A stretch of 31,065 nt of DNA. Source: Bdellovibrionota bacterium (GTDB taxonomy: Bacteria > Bdellovibrionota > Bacteriovoracia > Bacteriovoracales > Bacteriovoracaceae). The stretch covers positions 1 to 31,065 of the forward strand of contig JAURQB010000092.1 of the NCBI GenBank assembly GCA_030836365.1, read 5' to 3'. Shown here piece after piece: positions 1-8,125 of this stretch. The notes beneath the pieces are model-generated. The model was not told the origin of the DNA, did no database searches, and saw only the letters and a program-made list of their open reading frames with translations. The stretch's first letter is position 1. Each line of letters opens with the position of its first letter. The translations under genes were made by a program, and so were the position numbers.

Positions 1-1
1 A

Positions 2-655
2 AAAACAAAAAAAATTAGACCTGAAATTATTGAAAAATACGGCCATCGTAAATTAGTTTCAACGAGCAATAAGTTTGATATCGATCTAGTAATGAAAATG
101 GTCGGCATTGTAGATGTAAATATTGGAAAACTGAAACTTCAGCAAATTGGTGACACTCTTGATAAGTTAAGGGCAGATAATCCAATAAAATATAAAGGTG
201 TCAGACCAGAAGATATTATAGAGCCCAATTTTTTTATTCCAAAGAGTGATAAACTATCAACTGCTAGATTGAAACTAGAGGTCAATGTAATCGCTATTAG
301 CGAGTCTGAGATTTGGTTTAAATCAAAACACAAAATATTTTTTGGAATTTATGAAATAGATTTACCGACTAAAGTAAGATTCTCAATTGCACCTGATGCA
401 GAGACATATCAAAATTTTACGGCCGATAAAGATGGTGATATCTATCATGGATTGATACATGCATTTGATGAAAACGGGAAAAAACTATTAAGACAGGAAG
501 TTAACAGAATCTTTTTCTCCGATTTAATAGCGCAAAGAGAGATGGAATCAAAAGAGTATCAAGATGTGACTAAAGATGCTCTTAATAAAAAAATGGAAGA
601 ACTTGAGAAGTTGAAAAAAATGATGGAACTCAACGAAATAAAAAAGAAATTATGA
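2..655 (+). CDS. Hypothetical protein, 5' end outside window
   Basis: The reading frame is open from base 2 without a stop, and the codons before the first ATG (position 92) read as ordinary protein. The gene therefore very probably begins upstream of the window, and 92 is not its true start. The visible part is about 217 residues. The middle is rich in alternating hydrophobic and charged residues of beta type (for example LKLEVNVIAI and EIWFKSKHKIFFGIYEIDL). The last 40 residues are strongly charged and Lys/Glu rich (MEELEKLKKMMEL), as in a coiled coil or helical tail. There is no signal peptide or membrane segment in the visible part. The beta-rich core followed by a helix recalls PilZ-like domains, but the PilZ RxxxR and D/NxSxxG motifs are not visible, so I do not assign it. 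The next gene begins 22 bases downstream on the same strand, so co-transcription is likely. Confidence 0.75.
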   Translation, partial: KTKKIRPEIIEKYGHRKLVSTSNKFDIDLVMKMVGIVDVNIGKLKLQQIGDTLDKLRADNPIKYKGVRPEDIIEPNFFIPKSDKLSTARLKLEVNVIAISESEIWFKSKHKIFFGIYEIDLPTKVRFSIAPDAETYQNFTADKDGDIYHGLIHAFDENGKKLLRQEVNRIFFSDLIAQREMESKEYQDVTKDALNKKMEELEKLKKMMELNEIKKKL

Positions 656-677
656 CGAACCTTATACAAAGTAAACG

Positions 678-1145
678 ATGATGAACCTTGCAGACCTTGG
701 ACAGCTTGGATTATTTATTTCGTCCTTTTTAGCTGCTACATTTTTTCCTATTGGTTGTGAAGCTATTTTCATTGCTCTTCTCGTCGGTGTGACTGATTTT
801 TCAGACTATAATTTCCATTTTACCGTTATTAATGCAACTGTTGGAAACACTCTCGGAGCAATTACTACTTACTTTATCGGGATGCTATTACCAATTGAAA
901 AAGCCTTAAAGTATCTAAAAATTAAAGAGTCTCGTTTCAATAAGGTTCAAGGATTTGTTATTCAAAAGGCAAAAATAATGGCCTTATTTGCTTGGTTACC
1001 TATTTTGGGAGATCCGATTGCTTTGGCCCTTGGGAATGCCAGGGTGAATATTTACTTGGTAACACCAATGATGGCACTTGGTAAATACTTGAGATTTTTT
1101 GTGCTTGGTGCTCTTGGATTAGGCTTTAAAAGTTTTTTTACATAG
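678..1145 (+). CDS. YqaA-like SNARE-associated (VTT/DedA superfamily) membrane protein
   Basis: A 155-residue, very hydrophobic protein with about four membrane segments (near residues 7-35, 45-70, 98-118 and 125-150). The signature is the segment around residues 107-122 (WLPILGDPIALALGNAR). It matches the conserved F/WLP-GDP-ALG region of YqaA-type proteins, short members of the SNARE-associated/DedA superfamily thought to act in membrane lipid or ion transport. The early NATVGNTLGA segment and the Gly-rich C-terminus also fit. Length is typical for YqaA (about 140-160). Two adjacent ATGs (678 and 681) are possible starts; no strong Shine-Dalgarno sequence precedes either, so translation may depend on the gene 22 bases upstream. 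The precise substrate is unknown. Confidence 0.75.
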   Translation: MMNLADLGQLGLFISSFLAATFFPIGCEAIFIALLVGVTDFSDYNFHFTVINATVGNTLGAITTYFIGMLLPIEKALKYLKIKESRFNKVQGFVIQKAKIMALFAWLPILGDPIALALGNARVNIYLVTPMMALGKYLRFFVLGALGLGFKSFFT

Positions 1146-1149
1146 GAAC

Positions 1150-1165
1150 AAAAGCCTAGCTTTTT
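1150..1165 (+). terminator. Possible weak intrinsic terminator
   Basis: Just after the YqaA-like stop, AAAAGC and GCTTTT form a 6-bp stem around a 3-base loop, and the right arm runs into a T stretch. The stem is short and AT-rich, so it may terminate only partially. Confidence 0.3.
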
Positions 1166-1232
1166 CTTACATTTCAACTTTCAAATTAATTTCCCCGTAA
1201 ACTAGAAATATCTCAATACATTGGAGGTATTC

Positions 1233-2480
1233 ATGAGTGTGATGGCAAGATGTCTGATTATTTTTTGTATTAGTCTTAACCTGTTTGCGACAGAACAGGA
1301 AAAATTAGTTTCAGCTTTTCATGAGCGATTTGAGGTTGTTAAAGAAAACGGCCAGACAATGAGAGTTTTAGATCGGTTTATTCAGGCGAAATTTGATATT
1401 CGTCCGTATGTGCAATTTATTAAATCTGCACTTATAGAAGAGCAGCAAAGGATGGCCAGTAAGTCTGATTATGAACAAGAAATTTATAAACTTGTTGGTG
1501 ATGCAAGTTTTGTTGAGAAAGGAAAAGAGATTAAATATGCACCGATCGTCATGGACTCACTAAATGAGCTGAAAGATTTAGACGTTGAAAATGTGTTTAA
1601 TGACCCTAGATTTAACCAGGTCGTTAATTATTTTGAGGAGCGAATTAATAGAGGTCTTTCTTTAATTGGTTTAAATGTAATTGCAGAACTTCATGATCCG
1701 TTATTTTTCTATAAACGGAATGTAACTTACGAAGCTGTCAAAATGGCATTAAACTTAGCAAAGAGGATTACATCGAGTATTCCTGTTTTAAATACTGCGT
1801 CTTATGTTCTTGTCGAAGTTGAGCGCTTAATTAGAGAAAGAAGGCATTTTCATCAAAATATGGTGATGCATTATCTTGAAAATGTGGCACCGGAGAAATT
1901 AAGCATGACTCATGATGAGGTTAGTCTTGTTTGGTCTTCTATCTATGAATCTCAAATACCATGGTACGCAAAGTGGGAGAGTGATAGTGCTCGCGCTAGT
2001 TGGAAAAAATACGGGCCTAATAAATTTTATTCATTTTGGAGAATGGCCAGTGGACGTCTTAGAAACTGGAGATCTAATTACGTTCAAGTAGGCGACCGAA
2101 TTAATTTTGCTTTTAACCGCGTTGTTGATCGTAAAAATAATCCTTTAATTATTAATTTATTTGATACTCAAAATAGTATTTCCTCAAAACCGGCCGTTGC
2201 GTACCATGAGAATGATCCTCAAAGAGTATTAAGAATGAGATTTGTCTATACAATTGCGGAGTTAGGGTTAAGTTTTGTTCCAATACCACAATTTATCAAA
2301 GACATTGGTTCTTCATTCTTAAAGTCTCAATATGAATCTCACAGAATTACTGAAGGTGCACTTTACGCCCATTTTGAAACTGAGGGAAATCAGGAAATGA
2401 TGGATCAAATTATGGCCCAAAATCTTAACCCATTTGAATTAAGGTTTTATGACTCATATATGACTATCAAAGACTTTTAA
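1233..2480 (+). CDS. Exported hypothetical protein
   Basis: A 415-residue protein. The ATG at 1233 is chosen because GGAGG lies at 1223-1227 with a 5-base gap; the in-frame TTG at 1221 would put that ribosome-binding site inside the gene. The N-terminus (MSVMARCLIIFCISLNLFA) is a good Sec signal peptide with cleavage probable after FA near residue 19. The mature part has no further clear membrane span; it is helical in appearance, with many aromatic and basic residues (WYAKWESDSARASWKKYG, FYSFWRMASGRLRNW). I recognise no domain or catalytic motif. It probably lies in the periplasm or at the outer surface. It converges with ccsA: both genes end on the same TTAA, so their stop codons overlap by 3-4 bases. 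Function unknown. Confidence 0.8.
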   Translation: MSVMARCLIIFCISLNLFATEQEKLVSAFHERFEVVKENGQTMRVLDRFIQAKFDIRPYVQFIKSALIEEQQRMASKSDYEQEIYKLVGDASFVEKGKEIKYAPIVMDSLNELKDLDVENVFNDPRFNQVVNYFEERINRGLSLIGLNVIAELHDPLFFYKRNVTYEAVKMALNLAKRITSSIPVLNTASYVLVEVERLIRERRHFHQNMVMHYLENVAPEKLSMTHDEVSLVWSSIYESQIPWYAKWESDSARASWKKYGPNKFYSFWRMASGRLRNWRSNYVQVGDRINFAFNRVVDRKNNPLIINLFDTQNSISSKPAVAYHENDPQRVLRMRFVYTIAELGLSFVPIPQFIKDIGSSFLKSQYESHRITEGALYAHFETEGNQEMMDQIMAQNLNPFELRFYDSYMTIKDF

Positions 2481-4015
2481 TTTTCCTTTAAGATTTTAGG
2501 CGTTGTTAGGGCGATAATTGCTATTTGGATGGCGAAAAAGCTTCCCAGAAAAATAGCACCGCCCTCACTAAAACCATAAGAATGTAAGCCGGCTGCGAGT
2601 ATGTAGTTGACCCCAAACCAGGCCATCATTACAGATAAGAAAGCGACGGCCGTGAAAGGAATAAATCTCCGTTCAGTAATCCAATTCGTGTATCTTCCGT
2701 GAAGAATAATCATGTAGATACATAACACGATTAAGCTCCATGTTTCTTTTGGGTCCCATCCCCAAAAACGTCCCCATGAATAATCGGCCCAAACTCCACC
2801 TAAGATGATACCAGCAGAGAGAAGAACGATGCCGTATTTGAGACACGTATACATTATACTCGCTTGATATCTAATTTCTTTTGAACTAAGTGGTCTCACT
2901 TTATTTCTGATTAAAAGAGAGTTCGCCAAAACCCAACTGAGTGCGAGGGCACCATAGGAGGCGATAATTGAGGTCACATGAGTGCTTAGCCAAAAATTAT
3001 CTCGCAGTACAGGTACTAACGGGCCAATTGAGGCAGAAAGCATCCCACCAGAAAAATTAATCATGAAAATGGATAAGAGGTTGTGCCCTAAACCAATTTT
3101 GACAAACATGGGTTCTTTTTTGAAGTGACCGATAATCATTGTAAAAAACAATGACGCGAAACCAGAAAATAAAACGGTCTCATACATATTAGTAATCGGA
3201 GCCCTACCAGAAATAATAATTCTAACAATAATATAAGCGAACTGAACCAATAAGGTTAATGCACTAAAAATGATAGTGATGTTAAAATTCCGAAAGAGGA
3301 CAAAGCTCGCAATGGCCAGACAAGTAAGAATAAGTGCGATGACGGGAAGCCTTAGCTTCGCGTAGCTGTACTCAAGTTTATGGTGTGTTTCTTGGCCAAA
3401 AGTTTTAGTGTATTGCGTAGCGCGTGCGTTAATCTCTTTTGAAATGAGCTCACTTGATAGTGCCATTTGTGAAGGGTCTAGCGCGCTAAAAAGAGTATTG
3501 ATTGGAGTAAAGTCATCAATGCTGCTCATTTCCTGTGTTGGGATTACCCAGTTCGTTCCAGCACGAATATCCTTAATGATGTTAATAGTTGAAAGTAATC
3601 GTCTAATAGATTTTTGTAAGCTAGAGCCTTCAACTTCTTTTCTCATGGCCAGTAGCAAGTCTGATCGATAATTCTCATCAATTTCTTTCGCTGATATTTG
3701 TTTGTTGTCTTCTAGCTCAAGGATCTCTTTAATTTTTACGTGCTCAATTAATGGGAAGACTTTCATCTCCAACGTTGGAAACAGAGAGGAAAGACTAAGG
3801 CGACAATAAGCCTCTAGGGCAGAATAGTCACTTATTTTAGATTTCCCTGTGATGTACTTTATTAATTCACCTGCGTGAACATAAAGTGGTTTTATTCGTC
3901 CATTTTGAAGGATGGCGTGGTCACCAATTTCCTTACCTAGACACAGCTCATTTGCTTGCGCTGGAGCCAAGGAATAAGTAAAAAAAATAGTCATCATTAA
4001 AAATAGTTTTTTCAT
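2477..4015 (-). CDS. ccsA: Cytochrome c biogenesis protein CcsA/ResC (System II), with N-terminal periplasmic domain
   Basis: The heme-handling half of the System II cytochrome c synthase, an integral membrane protein that delivers heme to apocytochrome c in the periplasm. At about residues 413-425 is the family's tryptophan-rich WWD segment (WGRFWGWDPKETW). Conserved histidines occur in LSTHVTSII and GLHSYGF, flanked by multiple membrane spans. The start is the ATG at 4015, which overlaps the ccsB stop in an ATGA; this implies translational coupling. An in-frame start further upstream would lie inside ccsB. The first 20 or so residues form a signal peptide (MKKLFLMMTIFFTYSLAPA), followed by about 190 periplasmic residues that include an NGRIKPL segment. 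Minimal CcsA proteins lack this region; comparable ones are seen in CcsBA fusions of epsilonproteobacteria (established knowledge, recalled). The likely client nearby is the cytochrome c at 7240. Confidence 0.93.
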   Translation of the reverse strand: MKKLFLMMTIFFTYSLAPAQANELCLGKEIGDHAILQNGRIKPLYVHAGELIKYITGKSKISDYSALEAYCRLSLSSLFPTLEMKVFPLIEHVKIKEILELEDNKQISAKEIDENYRSDLLLAMRKEVEGSSLQKSIRRLLSTINIIKDIRAGTNWVIPTQEMSSIDDFTPINTLFSALDPSQMALSSELISKEINARATQYTKTFGQETHHKLEYSYAKLRLPVIALILTCLAIASFVLFRNFNITIIFSALTLLVQFAYIIVRIIISGRAPITNMYETVLFSGFASLFFTMIIGHFKKEPMFVKIGLGHNLLSIFMINFSGGMLSASIGPLVPVLRDNFWLSTHVTSIIASYGALALSWVLANSLLIRNKVRPLSSKEIRYQASIMYTCLKYGIVLLSAGIILGGVWADYSWGRFWGWDPKETWSLIVLCIYMIILHGRYTNWITERRFIPFTAVAFLSVMMAWFGVNYILAAGLHSYGFSEGGAIFLGSFFAIQIAIIALTTPKILKEN

Positions 4016-5631
4016 GCGTTCGCTACCTGTGTTGGTGGTTTTACCTTTTTTCTTCTTAGGACGAAGTGCCATATTGAACCTAGAACCAGAAGTAAACTTC
4101 CTAGGTATTTAATGGGTCTGCCAGGGTCTATATTGACACTAAGTACTGACCCGTATGTGTCCTGGTTAACTTGAAAATAACTTGCTTGATAAAAAGTAAG
4201 CCCATCAAACTTTAGTGGATTGTTCATGTAAATATGATGGTCCTGAGGGCCTTTATCTGTGAAGAGTTGAACAAAACTCTCATAGCTCGCAGGATTATTT
4301 GTTCCAGGGTCCGTGTCCATTTTGAATTTAGTTAATGAAAGCTCATAGGGCAGTCGGATTGATTTTTTTTCTAGCTCAAACTTATATTTAGTATCTCGAT
4401 AGGTAAGGGTAATGGCCTGATCATCTCGAATCCAATACTCATGGCCGTTAAAGCTGATCAGCGCTGCACGTGTTCCTCCCTTGATCATTTTCCCATCTTT
4501 TTGGATAGGGATAGTATACTGAGGTATGTAAGCAGGAACTTTATCCGTATGATGATTTAGGAGAGTAAGCTCAAAACCCATCCAGGGTAGGTCTAAAGAC
4601 TCTTTGGTTTTAATTGGTTTTACTGACCATTTTTTGTCGTCTTTGTCATAATAAGCTACCTGCTTGCCGAATAAAAATAAGTTCGGGGAGGTTTCAAATA
4701 TCCCCTTAGAAAAAATGCGATACTTTGAATCAGGAATTGTATTAAAACTTGTATCAAGTGGATATGGGGACACGTCTGGAAAGAATGTATATATAGTTTG
4801 ACCTTCTTTGATAACAAGAAATCTTTTACCGGAATCTGTTTTTTTTATTTCAATTCCACGATCTTCAGGAAAAAAGCAATTTTGAAGTTCAGAATTCCAT
4901 AGAATGGTTTTAGATGGTTTATTTTGTCCAAAGCAGGGAGCTAATGGTGAGGGGAGGTAGTGGATGTTTAAGGGGCCAAGCTGTAAATTAGATTTGAAGT
5001 CAAACGCTTTTGGGTGAAGGCTTAAAACGAAGTCCTGGCTGACGTTTCCATTTGATAAAAAATACTCAGAGGACGAACGAAGGCTTGAGTTGATATTTCT
5101 TGCGTTTTCAGTAATCCAACTAAGTTTTTTCTCGCTGTATGGGAGGAACTTCATGATGGTGATTTGATCTTGAGATGAATCAATATCCGTTTCAAAAGCG
5201 GCATCGGGAAGTTCATAAGTAATGACTTCCTTCGTATTTAGATTGGTGATTCTAATTTGATCTGAATCAAGAACAATATCTCTTTTCGGAGTAAGAGGTG
5301 GCAGCGTTATGTTTCCGTCTATCCCGGCAAAATGAGTGATAAAAGACCCTCCCACAATAAGAATTAATCCGGAGTGAATGGTGTAAAACCCATAGAGCCT
5401 TTTTTTTGGCGGAAGTCGTAAGTAAGCAGCATATAAAATACTCAAACCCATAAGAACTTGCAGAAGCATAAATGGAAAAGTCTTGTAAATAGTTCGGTTG
5501 GCAAACTCTGTTCCGTAGTAGCTTTCAAAAAAGGTTCCAACAATCATGGCGACTGTAAAAAGACTAATTAGAACGATTGCGAACTTTAGGCTTCCGACGA
5601 ATTTTTCAATGGTGGAAAAGTTGTTTTTCAA
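4012..5631 (-). CDS. ccsB: Cytochrome c biogenesis protein CcsB/ResB (System II)
   Basis: A 539-residue ResB-family membrane protein, partner of CcsA in System II cytochrome c assembly; it holds and reduces the apocytochrome and helps bring heme across the membrane. Hydrophobic spans lie near residues 12-33, 50-68 and 80-103 (YTIHSGLILIVGG carries the conserved His), and a last one near 508-528. Between the third and fourth spans is a large periplasmic loop of about 400 residues, the ResB layout. The start is TTG at 5631: GAGGT lies about 7-8 bases upstream and no better ATG is present. The gene ends in an ATGA overlap with ccsA, so the two are one operon. The 186-base gap upstream contains a 6-bp inverted repeat. 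Confidence 0.9.
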   Translation of the reverse strand: MKNNFSTIEKFVGSLKFAIVLISLFTVAMIVGTFFESYYGTEFANRTIYKTFPFMLLQVLMGLSILYAAYLRLPPKKRLYGFYTIHSGLILIVGGSFITHFAGIDGNITLPPLTPKRDIVLDSDQIRITNLNTKEVITYELPDAAFETDIDSSQDQITIMKFLPYSEKKLSWITENARNINSSLRSSSEYFLSNGNVSQDFVLSLHPKAFDFKSNLQLGPLNIHYLPSPLAPCFGQNKPSKTILWNSELQNCFFPEDRGIEIKKTDSGKRFLVIKEGQTIYTFFPDVSPYPLDTSFNTIPDSKYRIFSKGIFETSPNLFLFGKQVAYYDKDDKKWSVKPIKTKESLDLPWMGFELTLLNHHTDKVPAYIPQYTIPIQKDGKMIKGGTRAALISFNGHEYWIRDDQAITLTYRDTKYKFELEKKSIRLPYELSLTKFKMDTDPGTNNPASYESFVQLFTDKGPQDHHIYMNNPLKFDGLTFYQASYFQVNQDTYGSVLSVNIDPGRPIKYLGSLLLVLGSIWHFVLRRKKVKPPTQVANA

Positions 5632-5682
5632 GGATTTTACCTCTATGTCAGGGCGCTAATAGTGCCAAAATTGTCTATAGGC

Positions 5683-5701
5683 GGAAGTTATCATGACTTC
5701 C
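5683..5701. promoter_or_regulatory. Inverted repeat upstream of ccsB
   Basis: GGAAGT and ACTTCC form perfect 6-bp arms around 7 bases, about 52 bases upstream of the ccsB start. No T-run follows on either strand, so it is not an intrinsic terminator. It could be an operator for the ccsBA operon; this is inference only. Confidence 0.3.
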
Positions 5702-5817
5702 TAAATCGGGCAACCAAACATGGACTTAACATGCGGTAAATTCTAGGTAATTTCTGGCCTCCAGGCGCATGAACAGTGGTACGGGCAGGCAGGCAATCAT
5801 TCTTACCGTTGCAGTGC

Positions 5818-6447
5818 TTACTCTGAAAAGTAAAAAATACTAAAAGGTTGATTGCAACTTATCTTAAATTCACCACTTCCCTGATTGGACAGCCCTAGGC
5901 CAGAAAGTGCAATTAAGGGGCTACTTTTTACCTGATAGAGGCAGGCTCCTGTGATGCTGATTGTCGCGTCCTGCATACTGAGGAGTGAAAATTTTTCATT
6001 AGTGGTCACTAGGTGCTCCCCAGGGGGGAAAATATCAATTTTTTCTTGGCCGTGCAGGTGAATTTGGCAATTTGCCTGATGAGCAAAATTAAAGAAATTT
6101 TGAAGAACCACAAGTTGATGGTCAAGTCGGCCTCCGAGGAAGCCAAAGGCGTGGACAAGCTCAACTTGGGAGGGGAGCAATTGGAGCGTTCCTTCCAGAT
6201 CGGTGAAATCTTTATTCTCTGGGAAGTTGATATCACACTCCCTTTGTGCAGAGTCTCCGTCACCAACGCTTAGGTAGTTTATTTTTGTATTTAATAACCC
6301 TCCATCGACGCAAATCAGCTTTAAGTTTAATCGCCTTGAAGTTTGTTCAACTTCGCCTTCGTCAATGGCCATCGGGCCAATTAGGCCAATTTGAAGAGCA
6401 TTATCAAGGTAATTTTCTAATAATTTTTTGTCGTTGTTCGTGTTCAT
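5818..6447 (-). CDS. Thiamine diphosphokinase-like protein
   Basis: A 209-residue protein with the ordered motifs of thiamine pyrophosphokinase, which transfers diphosphate from ATP to thiamine. They are CVDGG (46-50), the metal-binding GDGDS (62-66), KDFTDLEGTL (79-88) and GFLGGRLDHQ (102-111). The C-terminal beta-sandwich half ends in a LSGLGLSN...GSGEFKI segment typical of the family. Length equals the usual bacterial enzyme (200-230). It is cytoplasmic with no signal. It reads divergently from the gene at 6508, with a 60-base gap. No thiamine synthesis or transport genes are nearby and no TPP riboswitch is visible, so a salvage role is inferred. A related diphosphokinase with another substrate cannot be excluded. 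Confidence 0.82.
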   Translation of the reverse strand: MNTNNDKKLLENYLDNALQIGLIGPMAIDEGEVEQTSRRLNLKLICVDGGLLNTKINYLSVGDGDSAQRECDINFPENKDFTDLEGTLQLLPSQVELVHAFGFLGGRLDHQLVVLQNFFNFAHQANCQIHLHGQEKIDIFPPGEHLVTTNEKFSLLSMQDATISITGACLYQVKSSPLIALSGLGLSNQGSGEFKISCNQPFSIFYFSE

Positions 6448-6507
6448 TTAGTAAATAATACTATATTTTGTCAGGCTTTGATTGCTTATTTTAATAATGG
6501 AGAAGGT

Positions 6508-7182
6508 ATGTATATTTCGGATAGGATAAAAGGTTTGAGTGACAAGCCTGTCAATCTCTCTTTTTTAGGCGCCGATGCTTCACTGCCCGACCTTTCTGTT
6601 GACCTTTCAGCTGTCTATGTGGCCAATGTAGAGAAAAAATCCTCGGAAATTAATTTTTCCACGTCTGGGCCAAAAGAAGAAAATCAGATGATTATTCATG
6701 CGCTGGCCTATGAGCTCGCATCGATATTAAAACTCAATAGATTTGAGAGAAATGCAGTTGATGTTACATTTCGCGAGGCTGAAAACATGTTAAGAGACAT
6801 CAATTCTCTTCCAAGTTTTGATGAATCAATATTATTGGATATTGAAACTATTTATCAAAATATCCAAAAATTGTATGGGCGGTTAGATCAACTCAATAAG
6901 TTGCTAGCAAATGATATTTCATCAACATCTCTTGTTGGTAAATCCTTTTTTGAACAACTTAAAATTTTAGATAAATGTATTAGTGATTGCGCTTCTGGAT
7001 TTGGAATAATTAGAGGAGAATTGCCACGGTTGAACACATGGAATCCATCGAGTGGTGAACTAAGTTTTATTGTTAGCTCTAAAACGAATCTCAATCGTGT
7101 TGATACGGCCATTTTTCACAGTGTTTGGACAGTCTTTGATGGGGTTGAGAGAATCAAAATGGTTGCAAGTGAATCACTATAG
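6508..7182 (+). CDS. Hypothetical cytoplasmic protein
   Basis: A 224-residue protein of unknown function. The ATG at 6508 is chosen because GGAGAAGG immediately precedes it (GGAG at 6499-6502); the in-frame TTG at 6478 has no comparable site. There is no signal peptide or membrane span. The N-terminal 60 residues look beta-rich. Residues about 70-165 look helical (MIIHALAYELASILKL, IYQNIQKLYGRLDQLNKLL), and a beta-like C-terminal part follows (GELSFIVSSKTNLNRVD). I recognise no family. It is followed 57 bases later by the cytochrome c gene. Confidence 0.65.
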   Translation: MYISDRIKGLSDKPVNLSFLGADASLPDLSVDLSAVYVANVEKKSSEINFSTSGPKEENQMIIHALAYELASILKLNRFERNAVDVTFREAENMLRDINSLPSFDESILLDIETIYQNIQKLYGRLDQLNKLLANDISSTSLVGKSFFEQLKILDKCISDCASGFGIIRGELPRLNTWNPSSGELSFIVSSKTNLNRVDTAIFHSVWTVFDGVERIKMVASESL

Positions 7183-7239
7183 GGTTATGATGCCCCTCGA
7201 TTAAAGCGTCTAACGCATGGAAAATTGGAGATTCAACCT

Positions 7240-7536
7240 ATGAAACTTACTCTTTTATCACTATTTATGCTCATCACTTTTTCTTCTTTTGCACAAAACG
7301 TAGAGAAGGGAGCACAATTATATGGCACATGTATTCAGTGTCACGGTGAAAAAGGACTGGGGATTGAAGCGCAAAAAGCACCTCGAGTAGCCGGTCAGCA
7401 TGACTGGTATATATACACGCAACTGGTTAATTTTAAATCGAAGCAGCGGGTAAATGAAAAAATGTATCCATACATCAAAAATTTATCTGAACAAGATTTT
7501 AAAGATCTTGCAGCATTTGTTGCACAATTAAAGTAA
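7240..7536 (+). CDS. Small periplasmic class I cytochrome c
   Basis: A 98-residue precursor with a Sec signal peptide (residues 1-18, ending SSFA). One heme-binding CIQCH is present (Cys31, Cys34, His35). The likely distal heme ligand is Met75 in KMYPYIKNLSEQD, followed by the usual C-terminal helix (DFKDLAAFVAQL). This is the pattern of small c553/c5-like electron carriers in the periplasm. The ATG at 7240 is preferred over the in-frame TTG at 7225, because GGAG at 7227-7230 lies between them and the signal peptide starts cleanly at 7240. Heme attachment would need CcsBA, encoded 1.6 kb away. It probably shuttles electrons to a terminal oxidase or peroxidase, but no partner is in the window. 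Confidence 0.9.
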   Translation: MKLTLLSLFMLITFSSFAQNVEKGAQLYGTCIQCHGEKGLGIEAQKAPRVAGQHDWYIYTQLVNFKSKQRVNEKMYPYIKNLSEQDFKDLAAFVAQLK

Positions 7537-7577
7537 AATAAACTCTTATTTATTGTTTCATCACGGAGGGAATTGTC

Positions 7578-8024
7578 ATGAAACTAAAGTTTCAAAGAGC
7601 CAAGTCTGAGGCTGACGTACAAAGTGTATATGAATACAACATAGATGCGTTCTCAGAGAGTCCGGACTTTAATTGGAATCTTGAAGAGATCAAAAAGGAA
7701 ATTTCCTCGGGTTGGCATTTGTACTCTGCCAACATAAATGATGAGGTTATTGCAGCCGTTTTTTTGAAAAAAGACCGAGCAATATTATATTCAAAGACTA
7801 CTTCAATTAAAATGAACTTCCAGGGAAGTGGTTACTCTCACAAAATTAAAGAATTCATTGAAGACTCTGCAAAGAAAATGCGAGCGAAAGAAATTATTAA
7901 TTTTTGTGGGATTGATAATTTCAGAATGTACTCATTAAATGAAAGTCATGGCTATACGAAAACGGGAAGAAAACTTGGAGATAATGGCCAGGTTGTTGAA
8001 TGGGTAAAACAAGTCAAAAAATAA
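7578..8024 (+). CDS. GNAT-family N-acetyltransferase
   Basis: A 148-residue cytoplasmic protein with the GNAT fold order. An N-terminal strand-helix region comes first, then central strands (EVIAAVFLKKDRAILYSKTT), then the acetyl-CoA-binding region (FQGSGYSHKIKEFIEDSAKK, a variant of Q/RxxGxG/A near residues 82-101). A C-terminal NFRMYSLNESHGYTKTGR segment resembles the N-x-x-A-x-x-x-Y-x-x-x-GF motif B. A strong GGAGG (7565-7569) precedes the ATG with a gap of 8. The substrate cannot be told; small-molecule or protein N-acetylation are both possible. Confidence 0.72.
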   Translation: MKLKFQRAKSEADVQSVYEYNIDAFSESPDFNWNLEEIKKEISSGWHLYSANINDEVIAAVFLKKDRAILYSKTTSIKMNFQGSGYSHKIKEFIEDSAKKMRAKEIINFCGIDNFRMYSLNESHGYTKTGRKLGDNGQVVEWVKQVKK

Positions 8025-8049
8025 AATAACAATATGTTATTAAAAAAAT

Positions 8050-8079
8050 TAGACATGATGCCCAAAATACATTCATAAT
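8050..8079 (+). promoter_or_regulatory. Candidate sigma-70-like promoter of the SWIB gene
   Basis: TAGACA (8050-8055) and CATAAT (8074-8079) each match the consensus at 5 of 6 positions, with an 18-base spacer. They lie about 47 bases upstream of the SWIB/histone-like start. The surrounding sequence is AT-rich, so chance matches are possible. Confidence 0.4.
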
Positions 8080-8125
8080 AATAAAGAATTCAATTTTATT
8101 TTAACGATCAATGGAGGAGAGTTAA

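Noticed and set aside
5632..5817. TPP riboswitch or tRNA in the gap between the thiamine diphosphokinase-like gene and ccsB
   Set aside because: No CTGAGA/THI-box core, no cloverleaf and no CCA end could be built; only a short inverted repeat is visible.
8025..8041. AATAAC/GTTATT hairpin after the GNAT gene as terminator
   Set aside because: The stem is all but AT-only and is followed by As, not Ts, on the plus strand, so it is not a credible intrinsic terminator.
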